From: Bacillota bacterium
GTDB lineage: Bacteria; Bacillota; Clostridia; Acetivibrionales; DSM-1351
Assembly: GCA_023433945.1 (NCBI GenBank)
Contig: JAEYTP010000135.1
Coordinates: 1-11,264, forward strand
Length of the DNA: 11,264 bases
Direction of reading: 5' to 3'
The notes under the pieces are model-generated. The model was given only the letters and a program-made list of their open reading frames with translations, was not told where the DNA came from and made no database searches. The position numbers and the translations under genes are program-made. How positions within the stretch are numbered: the stretch's first letter is position 1; each line of letters starts with the position of its first letter. Below, in pieces: positions 5,765 through 11,264 of this stretch.

Positions 5765-7213
5765 CTATAAATTATCTCCAAAATCCGCTCTAAACTTTGC
5801 AACAAGTTCAGTCTGCCAATCTGATACTGTTGCCAGTTTACCAAAGAAGAAGCGTAATACTGAGGGTTCTTCCACAAAGGTTAGTCCACCAACCAATTTA
5901 CGGTTTTCATATAACCAGCGAATACGGTCAATAGCATAATTAACTTGCGAAAGGGTGAATACGCGTCTGGGCATTGCTAACCTTAAAAGCTCCATGTTGG
6001 AGAATGTCTCATTTCCATTATCATCTCTCTGCTCCGAAATTGTTCCTCTCTCCATTCCACGCGCACCACTTACTAAATAAAGTGCTGAAGCAAGTGCACC
6101 CGCAGGATATTTGCTTTGAGGAACATGTGAAAGAAATTCCATGGCATTTATATGACACCCCAAACCTCCTGCCGGAGTTACGACGGGTACATTATACTTT
6201 TTTAGTTCATTAACCATGTATTCAATAAACTGAGGTCCTTGATTAATCATATCCTCATCCATAGTCTCATCAAGACCTACTGTCATTGCTTCCATTTCTC
6301 GAACAGACATACCTCCATATGTCAAGAAGCCCTCATAAAGGGTCACTAGCTCACGGAGTTTCAGATACACAGCCTTATCATTAGTGCAAATTCCACCACC
6401 ACGAGCACATCCAAGCTTACGTGCAGAAAAATAAATTACGTCGGAATAATCAGCCATAGCACGGGTGATTTCTCTTATGCTCATATTTTTACAGACTTCT
6501 TCACGCGTTTTAATAAAATACAGATTGTCTGCCAATAAACTTGCATCCAATACTACCATAATGCCAAAATCCTTACAGATAGTATGTACATCCTTCATGT
6601 TCTGAAGTGAGAAGGGCTGTCCTCCGATAAGATTTGTACCAGCTTCCAGACGAACAAAAGCAATTTTTTCAGCACCGTGTTTGGTAATCAATGCTTTGAG
6701 CTTTTCAACATCCATATTACCTTTGAAAGGATATTCGCTGGTAATATTTAAGCCTTCATCAATAATTATTTCTTCTACTGTACCACCATTTAAATAAACA
6801 TGAGCCTTTGATGTCGTAAAGTGATAATTCATAGGAATTACTGAACCTTGCTTTACATATGCCTGAGAAAGAATATTTTCACAGGCTCTTCCCTGATGTG
6901 CCGGAAGAAAATATTGTTTACCAAATATTTCTGTAATTTTGTTTTCCAGTTTTGTAAAAGTCTCAGAACCAGCATAACTATCATCAGCTTCCATCATAGC
7001 CGCAAGCTGCTTATCACTCATAGCATTTACTCCGCTGTCAGTAAGCATGTCCATAAAAACATCACGGTTTTTTAATAAAAACGTATTATTCCCCGCTTCT
7101 TTAATAGCCTCTAGGCGACGTTCCATTGGAACAAGATTCAATTTCTGCACAATTCGTACCTTATGCATTTCCAAAGGTACATTTCCGCCGTAATAAAACT
7201 TTACATTAGACAT
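5765..7213 (-). CDS. Tyrosine phenol-lyase/tryptophanase-family PLP lyase, divergent
   Basis: A 482-residue pyridoxal-phosphate enzyme of the beta-eliminating lyase family (tryptophanase about 471, tyrosine phenol-lyase about 456). Family motifs include SGVNAMSDKQLAAMM (60-74), Y80 in DDSYAGS, the Schiff-base lysine K266 in YFSARKLG, D223 in VLDASLLADNLYFIK (pairs with the PLP ring nitrogen) and LAMPRRVFT (412-420). GMERG (386-390) follows the tyrosine phenol-lyase form (MERG, whose Arg contacts the phenol) rather than tryptophanase (CEIG). However, the arginine after DAT/DAC in the known enzymes is leucine here, and the SGKKD.LVNIGG block is SARKLGCARGGG. The substrate could thus differ from tyrosine or tryptophan; annotation as plain tryptophanase would overstate the evidence. 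ATG 7213 is preceded by GGGAG at 10 nt. Monocistronic, with a terminator just downstream. Confidence 0.85.
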   Translation of the reverse strand: MSNVKFYYGGNVPLEMHKVRIVQKLNLVPMERRLEAIKEAGNNTFLLKNRDVFMDMLTDSGVNAMSDKQLAAMMEADDSYAGSETFTKLENKITEIFGKQYFLPAHQGRACENILSQAYVKQGSVIPMNYHFTTSKAHVYLNGGTVEEIIIDEGLNITSEYPFKGNMDVEKLKALITKHGAEKIAFVRLEAGTNLIGGQPFSLQNMKDVHTICKDFGIMVVLDASLLADNLYFIKTREEVCKNMSIREITRAMADYSDVIYFSARKLGCARGGGICTNDKAVYLKLRELVTLYEGFLTYGGMSVREMEAMTVGLDETMDEDMINQGPQFIEYMVNELKKYNVPVVTPAGGLGCHINAMEFLSHVPQSKYPAGALASALYLVSGARGMERGTISEQRDDNGNETFSNMELLRLAMPRRVFTLSQVNYAIDRIRWLYENRKLVGGLTFVEEPSVLRFFFGKLATVSDWQTELVAKFRADFGDNL

Positions 7214-7308
7214 TCACTAATCACTCCCGTTTATTATTTTATAAATCTTTTTAGCTGATATTATGATTTATAACGCAGAAGCAAAAAGTAAATCATTCAA
7301 AATAAAAC

Positions 7309-7324
7309 ACCCTTTACAAAGGAT
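7309..7324 (-). promoter_or_regulatory. Weak hairpin with T-rich tail in the PLP-lyase leader (possible attenuator)
   Basis: On the minus strand ATCCTT and AAGGGT can pair (one G-U) around TGTA, followed by GTTTTATTTTG. It sits about 95 nt upstream of the PLP-lyase start codon. The stem is only 6 bp, so it may be a weak terminator, a leader attenuator or chance. Confidence 0.25.
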
Positions 7325-7349
7325 ATTTAAAAAGATAAGCTACCTTCAT
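7314..7349 (-). CDS. Possible 11-residue leader peptide MKVAYLFKYPL
   Basis: A tiny ORF upstream of the tyrosine phenol-lyase-like gene encodes MKVAYLFKYPL; its stop codon lies inside the hairpin at 7309-7324. Three of its 11 residues are aromatic (Y5, F7, Y9). This recalls, in arrangement only, the TnaC leader peptide that controls tryptophanase expression. No good Shine-Dalgarno site precedes the ATG, and an ORF this short is easily found by chance, so this is a tentative call. Confidence 0.18.
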   Translation of the reverse strand: MKVAYLFKYPL

Positions 7350-7495
7350 TTTAATTTATAATCATGTACGACAGAAAAAGCCTAAATATAGACACTTTCG
7401 CCATGCGTTATATAAAATAACAACGAAGTATTAATAATAGACAATTCATAAAACATGAACTAACTTAAACCTGAAGCTTAACTTAAATGACTTTT

Positions 7496-7519
7496 CTACC
7501 ATGCTACCATACTACCATG
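7496..7519. repeat. 8-bp tandem repeat, three copies
   Basis: CTACCATG, CTACCATA and CTACCATG follow each other directly, then the sequence decays into CTATTGCT. It lies mid-gap, far from both flanking start codons. It is probably a simple slippage repeat. Confidence 0.7.
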
Positions 7520-7692
7520 CTATTGCTATTTTATACTAAATTGTTGTAATATTCAATGTTTTCTTTTTATTTTAATTTATGGAATTACCTGCTATAATTC
7601 AATTCTCTCAAATCCAAATTGATTTTTTGACCCTGTTTTGTGAAGGTGGTCAGTTTCTAGCCTAACTGCCATGATAATATCCGAAGGTCTAT

Positions 7693-7740
7693 TGGGCTGC
7701 TTGCATGTTACCCCTAAAAAGCTCGAATATTGGACATGGA
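7693..7740. repeat. 48-bp dispersed repeat, copy 1
   Basis: This 48-bp stretch (core TGCTTGCATGTTACCCCT) matches 10803-10850 in the same orientation at 43 of 48 positions. The two copies flank the beta-helix protein gene as direct repeats about 3.1 kb apart. The last part (ATATTGGACATG) also recurs alone at about 5656-5667. I do not recognise the element. Confidence 0.8.
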
Positions 7741-7798
7741 AGTGGTTATGTACACCATACTTCTTATTTGTTTTTTAAATATAATTACAGCTAAGTCA

Positions 7799-7876
7799 AC
7801 TCCGCTTCCATCCGACTTTTCTCTGAATAAATATGACGTCAACCGTAATTCAAAGATTGACGCCATAAATTATATC
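7799..7876 (+). pseudogene. Dockerin-like relic (degenerate calcium-binding repeat)
   Basis: The plus strand encodes PLPSDFSLNKY then DVNRNSKIDAINY (7835-7873). This fits the first dockerin segment pattern D-x-N-x-D/N-x-x-I/V-D/N-x-x-D/N-Y preceded by a Pro/Ser linker. There is no second segment and no catalytic domain in frame; the open frame begins only at about 7730 and runs into the antisense end of the beta-helix gene. If real, it is a scrap of a cellulosomal or other dockerin-bearing gene. The match is short and could be chance. Confidence 0.28.
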
Positions 7877-7947
7877 AGCACCTGTAGGGTTTATCATATC
7901 CGATGTTCTACTGGAAACGATCATATTACCCATATAACTCCAACTTT

Positions 7948-10344
7948 TCATGGTAATACAACCTTGCCAGTTTTATCTCCCAATACTTGGTTTACAATTT
8001 GTTGTGCATTGTAACTATAGTAATACGACCTAACAAGCTTATTCGATTCCAGGGAGATCCATTGAGTTAAAATTCCATTGTTATTCTGAACATAAGTGTT
8101 TCCTGAAAAGTTAACATTATATGGTTGAGCATCAAGACTATATAGGCCTCCTACTAAGGCATATTTTGACTGATAGAACACATTATTTTTGACATATATG
8201 TCTTTTCCCAAAGTCCCCTTGTATCCAAAGAAAATATTGCATGCCAATTCAAAAACATCTTCCTCTACACCCCAATCTATATCCGTATCGAGATGTGACC
8301 AGCCATAGCCAGCTTTCATAAAATAATTATCCTTTATGAGTATATTATCAAACAAAAGCTTATTATATTTGTTGACGGTACCCTTTGAATCCCAATCCAT
8401 AAGGGCCATATCTCCGGCACAGGTGTCAGTTACATTTCCTATTACCTTAATATTCATTGATTTTCTGCGTTCATCTGTCGACCAAGGTCCACTCTCAATG
8501 GTAATGGCAGTATCATAAATATGATGTACATAATTATTGATAGCACTTGTATTTGAGGTTTCTCCCATAAGAATACCATCTCCGCACCTAATTACTGCTA
8601 CAGAGTCCGAACCAACTGACTTAGCACTAAAGCTCATGATGTTTCCGCCAACCCAGCCTATCTCACAATTTTGAACTATTGAGCCATCTTCTAAGTCTAC
8701 TCCACCACCGCTGTGGTACAACAAGCATAGATTATCTACTATTGTGTTTTTGCCCGCACATACAATATAGAATGACCCCTGATTTCTGAATAAATTTGGA
8801 TTACTCAAAAATTCAATGGACGAATATATTTTGCCTGGATTACCTTCATCACAGCGCAGATAAAGTTTTCCCTTTCTATCAAGACCTCTGTCAGCCGTTT
8901 CCGTTGTATATCCCGTATAATCAGTAAGGCTATAGAATTCAAGATTTTTGAGTATTGATACATCGATTGCTTTATTTCTTTCAAGTGGATCAACATATTT
9001 GTTACCGTCCCATAAGGCAGTCTTTCGTGTAGCCCAGCTCGCACCCTTATTAAATACTAGTCCTCCCGTATCGTACATATCTTTGTAAAAGACCCATATG
9101 TTATTTGTTCCCTCAAGCAAACGCCATTTATCTTGATTGGCTCCGTCCTCAGGAGAACCCATAATCACAGGTTTATTCCCTTTTCCATATGCTGAATATG
9201 TCATATTGTCTCTTGGTTGTATCATTCCACGAAACGAACTGCCCCTCTCAAAAAACACACCATCTCCTGCATTAAAGCTGACACTATTTACCCTTGCAAT
9301 TGTTGCCCATGCCGTTTGAGGAGATTTCCCATCATTACTGTCATTACCTGAGTTTGATACATAATATGCTGTACCTGAAATTTTAACATTTGTATCACTA
9401 TTTATAATTTTTAGTCGCTGCGCATCGCTGCTTTTTAATATTTCTAGATCCTCATTTGAAGGTGTCCGCTCTGTAGGTTCTAAACATGAATCATATAGCC
9501 GAAGCGCTGCCTTTAATGCATCATTATAAGTTAATGCTTCATCAGAATGCAGTGTTAGGTTTTTAGTATCAAAATCAAAAATAAATGAATTGCTAAAATT
9601 GGATGACCTACCCAAAGCATAGAAATAAGCTCCCATCATGTGATTATCCCAAGTGTCATTTCCTAGCTTTACCTTTTCGTTCCAACCTGTCAGCTCAGGA
9701 TAATTCCAAGATACACCTTTAAAAGCGTTATCCCCCATAGCGTTATGTAATGTCAACCAATCAGAATTATAACTAAAGTATTTACCTCCAAGCACCTTGG
9801 CCGCATAAAATACTACCAGCATTCCTTCGTCTCTACGCATGTGCTTTTGGGATGCACGAGCTGCTGGAAACAGCTTATTCCATTGCTTTACGGCATTCTT
9901 ATCACATAATGCTACAGATGCATCCATCATTTTGAATAATTGCTGGAATGTAACGGGACTATTATTGGGCGAATATTTTCCTATGCCAAGTTCTACTGAT
10001 CTCGCCAGCTCGGGATCACTATATGTAGGTTGCGGCAAAACATTAAGAGTTAATAAAACTTTCTTGGTATAGTTTTTCACTGTACCTGTAAAAACAAATT
10101 TACCCAACTTGCTAGTAACTGCACTTTTCTTATCCCATTGCACTGCCACCTTTTGAGTAGTTTTATTGCTCATATTTGCTGTTATTGTATTTGGCAATGC
10201 AAATGGCTCATTAAGATAAACTGATGCTATAATATTTTTTATATCTAATATTTTGACAGAAGCAGCAATAGAATTTATTGGTATAGTCGATAATAAAAAA
10301 ATAACTAATACTAGATATATTACCTTCCTTAATGTTTTTTTCAA
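7948..10344 (-). CDS. Secreted Ig-like/SLH-like/right-handed beta-helix protein
   Basis: A 798-residue exported protein, probably acting on or binding extracellular polysaccharide. Residues 1-28 are a signal peptide (KK, then a hydrophobic stretch, cleavage near SIAA). Residues about 30-102 look like a bacterial Ig-like (Big_4-type) domain, with VQWDKK and GKFVFTGTVKNY. Residues about 108-290 are helical, with S-layer-homology-like parts (VTFQQLFKMMDASVAL; HMRRDEGMLVVFYAAKVLG). From 325, AYYVSNSGNDSNDGKSPQTA opens a parallel beta-helix of the kind shared by polysaccharide lyases and related glycosidases; PbH1-like strands run to about 760 (for example INNYVHHIYDTAITIES). No catalytic residues can be assigned. 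The start is TTG (10344): AAGGAG (10355-10360) is 10 nt upstream, an in-frame TGA lies just before it, and the next in-frame Met is residue 58, after the signal peptide. The ATG right after AAGGAG is out of frame. Confidence 0.85.
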   Translation of the reverse strand: MKKTLRKVIYLVLVIFLLSTIPINSIAASVKILDIKNIIASVYLNEPFALPNTITANMSNKTTQKVAVQWDKKSAVTSKLGKFVFTGTVKNYTKKVLLTLNVLPQPTYSDPELARSVELGIGKYSPNNSPVTFQQLFKMMDASVALCDKNAVKQWNKLFPAARASQKHMRRDEGMLVVFYAAKVLGGKYFSYNSDWLTLHNAMGDNAFKGVSWNYPELTGWNEKVKLGNDTWDNHMMGAYFYALGRSSNFSNSFIFDFDTKNLTLHSDEALTYNDALKAALRLYDSCLEPTERTPSNEDLEILKSSDAQRLKIINSDTNVKISGTAYYVSNSGNDSNDGKSPQTAWATIARVNSVSFNAGDGVFFERGSSFRGMIQPRDNMTYSAYGKGNKPVIMGSPEDGANQDKWRLLEGTNNIWVFYKDMYDTGGLVFNKGASWATRKTALWDGNKYVDPLERNKAIDVSILKNLEFYSLTDYTGYTTETADRGLDRKGKLYLRCDEGNPGKIYSSIEFLSNPNLFRNQGSFYIVCAGKNTIVDNLCLLYHSGGGVDLEDGSIVQNCEIGWVGGNIMSFSAKSVGSDSVAVIRCGDGILMGETSNTSAINNYVHHIYDTAITIESGPWSTDERRKSMNIKVIGNVTDTCAGDMALMDWDSKGTVNKYNKLLFDNILIKDNYFMKAGYGWSHLDTDIDWGVEEDVFELACNIFFGYKGTLGKDIYVKNNVFYQSKYALVGGLYSLDAQPYNVNFSGNTYVQNNNGILTQWISLESNKLVRSYYYSYNAQQIVNQVLGDKTGKVVLP

Positions 10345-10426
10345 ATTTATTCATCTCCTTAATTTAAGTTTGTAATTATTATCCCTCGACAAGGATATTG
10401 GTTAAACTACATAGTAATGTTATGGT

Positions 10427-10454
10427 TTTATATACCTCGAAAAAAGTTTGTAAG
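10427..10454 (-). promoter_or_regulatory. Candidate sigma-A promoter of the beta-helix gene
   Basis: On the minus strand CTTACA (10449-10454) is followed after 16 nt by TATAAA (10427-10432). The transcript would start near 10420 and carry a leader of about 76 nt before the TTG start codon. Confidence 0.4.
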
Positions 10455-10693
10455 AGTTATCTACGATGTTTTATTTATCATGCAACTTTCAAGATTCATA
10501 ATATTTAATGCATCCGCTACACTTAATACTACTATTTAAAGCATAACTTTAAATACATTTCCTTTTTTGTATATTTTAGCAATCACATTTACTATATCAT
10601 AACACACTTCTGGAAATTATAGTCATTTCTCGGAATATTATTCCTAAATAAGCAGTGATTTTTAATAACCCAGTTTTTGATATCCTTAAATAA

Positions 10694-10735
10694 AAAATCC
10701 AGAAACACCTACTTACAGGCATTTCTGGATTCAAT
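10694..10735. terminator. Terminator hairpin, copy 2 of a dispersed repeat; likely ends nrdJ
   Basis: AATCCAGAAA (10696-10705) pairs with TTTCTGGATT (10722-10731) around a 16-nt loop that may contain an inner CCT/AGG pair. The minus strand continues TTTTATTTAAGG, the plus strand CAATATTTTTTATT. It lies about 140 nt beyond the nrdJ stop codon. The sequence is nearly identical to 5706-5747. Confidence 0.75.
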
Positions 10736-10802
10736 ATTTTTTATTACTCATCCATATCTTTCTTGACTACTTCAAATATTAACTAGTTGATGCTAGTATT
10801 AC

Positions 10803-10850
10803 TGGGATGCTTGCATGTTACCCCTGAAAAGCTTGCATATTGGAAATGGA
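10803..10850. repeat. 48-bp dispersed repeat, copy 2
   Basis: Matches 7693-7740 at 43 of 48 positions in the same orientation. This copy begins 22 bp beyond the nrdJ stop codon and contains the octamer GCTTGCAT twice. Both copies lie 3' of minus-strand genes. The plus-strand frame LGCLHVTPEKLAYWKW is partly conserved between copies (LGCLHVTPKKLEYWTW in the other), but three of the six base changes alter the protein, so coding is not established. Confidence 0.8.
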
Positions 10851-10872
10851 GAAAAAGCTATTTGTAAGGCTC

Positions 10873-11264
10873 CTACCCACACTTACTAAATCCGCAGTTC
10901 CAGCATATCATACATCCGCCCTCATGCTCTACGGCAGCACCGCACTCAGGGCAGCTTCCGCTTGGTACTACTTCATTACTACTATCGTACTTGCCCGGAT
11001 TGTTGCATTCATTCTTTGTGTCACATGATGTACAAGCGGAAGCACATACTGCAGACGGTTTTTGTACTGAATTTGTAGCTTCTGCTGTCACTGACAACTC
11101 GTCTATGCCATCATCAGCTTTATCCTTACCATTCTGAATCTTTGCAACCTTCTCAATCAGTCTTCCAATTGCATCAGGACAAGATAATACCTTCAAGCCC
11201 TGCTGGCGAATAGTAGATGGGCACCTAATACCCTTAAGCTGCTCAACTATTGACTTAACATCAA
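10873..11264 (-). CDS. nrdJ: B12-dependent (class II) ribonucleotide reductase, C-terminal end
   Basis: This is the last 129 codons or so of adenosylcobalamin-dependent ribonucleotide reductase, which makes deoxyribonucleotides without oxygen; the gene continues beyond the right edge of the window. The visible part begins VKSIVEQLKGIRCPST and continues with KVLSCPDAIGRLIEKV, the segment that precedes the tail in clostridial NrdJ proteins. It ends with the cysteine-rich tail CPECGAAVEHEGG then CMICWNCGFSKCG, which resembles a zinc-ribbon/redox-active C-terminus. Between them is a low-conservation linker with CTSCDTKNEC. A TTG at 11196 is internal, not the start, because the frame stays open and homologous up to position 11264. 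The stop is TAG at 10873-10875. Confidence 0.88.
   Translation of the reverse strand, partial: DVKSIVEQLKGIRCPSTIRQQGLKVLSCPDAIGRLIEKVAKIQNGKDKADDGIDELSVTAEATNSVQKPSAVCASACTSCDTKNECNNPGKYDSSNEVVPSGSCPECGAAVEHEGGCMICWNCGFSKCG

Larger units (their letters stand above)
7214..7947. other. Long AT-rich intergenic region with repeats and relics
   Basis: No intact gene is supported in these 734 bp. It holds a short leader-like ORF and hairpin upstream of the PLP-lyase gene (7309-7349), an 8-bp tandem repeat (7496-7519), one copy of a 48-bp dispersed repeat (7693-7740) and a dockerin-like coding relic on the plus strand (about 7799-7876). No clear terminator for the beta-helix gene (stop at 7948) was found in it. 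A further open minus-strand frame of about 60 codons overlaps the 48-bp repeat, but has no start, ribosome-binding site or recognisable similarity. Confidence 0.6.
10345..10872. other. Intergenic region between nrdJ and the beta-helix gene
   Basis: No gene is supported in these 528 bp. The left part carries the promoter and leader of the beta-helix gene (10427-10454). The right part carries a hairpin terminator (10694-10735) and the second 48-bp repeat (10803-10850), both downstream of nrdJ. The middle (about 10460-10680) is AT-rich with nothing recognisable. Confidence 0.6.

Noticed and set aside
7604..7780. Minus-strand open frame of about 60 codons possibly encoding a transposase tail
   Set aside because: It has no start codon with a ribosome-binding site, its frame is not kept open in the second copy of the 48-bp repeat, and I recognise no family in it.
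7730..8014. A 94-codon plus-strand gene
   Set aside because: No ribosome-binding site precedes it, and its last third is antisense to the well-supported end of the beta-helix gene. Only a short internal stretch resembles anything (dockerin), so it is treated as a relic.
10803..10850. 48-bp repeat as conserved coding sequence (LGCLHVTP..YWKW)
   Set aside because: Only half of the base differences are synonymous in that frame and the surroundings do not extend the similarity, so a non-coding repeat is the safer description.
10840..11028. Plus-strand ORF over the nrdJ end
   Set aside because: It overlaps the conserved zinc-ribbon tail of NrdJ in antisense and shows no family similarity of its own.
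10873..11196. A complete 107-residue zinc-ribbon protein starting at TTG
   Set aside because: The frame stays open to the window edge, and the upstream residues (GIRCPST, then KVLSCPDA) belong to NrdJ, so this is the tail of a larger protein.

Overview
The window is low-GC DNA with strong AGGAGG/GGAG ribosome-binding sites, TATAAT-type promoters and hairpin-plus-T terminators. Its gene content includes a class II (B12-dependent) ribonucleotide reductase, a tyrosine phenol-lyase/tryptophanase relative, an arginine deiminase-like enzyme and a secreted beta-helix protein with an SLH-like region. Together these suggest an anaerobic Firmicute of the class Clostridia. A degenerate dockerin-like motif hints at the cellulolytic Ruminiclostridium-type clostridia, but this is inference. 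Genes are mostly single units separated by long, repeat-bearing AT-rich gaps, so this reads as a loosely packed chromosomal segment rather than one operon.

Layout. 1-317: no gene; a minus-strand terminator (160-189) and a ~54-bp fragment resembling both ends of an IS3-family element. 318-782 (-): GreA-type transcript cleavage factor. 885-1793 (-): AraC-family activator with a GyrI-like effector domain. 1897-2364 (-): GNAT acetyltransferase. 2523-2555: terminator. 2685-3440 (-): TruA-type tRNA pseudouridine synthase. 3615-4406 (+), divergent from truA: a free-standing protein matching only the C-terminal half of cysteinyl-tRNA synthetase, with a destroyed KMSKS loop. 4529-5458 (+): compact arginine deiminase-like protein. 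5459-5764: a 22-bp tandem array and two related hairpin terminators. 5765-7213 (-): tyrosine phenol-lyase-like PLP enzyme with a possible short leader ORF/attenuator. 7214-7947: long gap with an 8-bp tandem repeat, one copy of a 48-bp dispersed repeat and a dockerin-like relic on the plus strand. 7948-10344 (-): 798-residue secreted Ig-like/SLH-like/beta-helix protein starting at TTG. 10345-10872: its promoter, another copy of the hairpin terminator and the second copy of the 48-bp repeat. 10873-11264 (-): C-terminal end of NrdJ, cut by the window edge.

How the genes relate. The clearest possible functional pairing is truA with the catalytically dead CysRS C-half: both concern tRNA, and they share a 174-bp divergent promoter region. 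The arginine deiminase-like and tyrosine phenol-lyase-like genes are convergent and both look like amino-acid catabolic enzymes, but nothing shows that they act together. The repeats flanking the beta-helix gene could mark it as a separately acquired segment. No complete mobile element, CRISPR array, tRNA or rRNA is visible.
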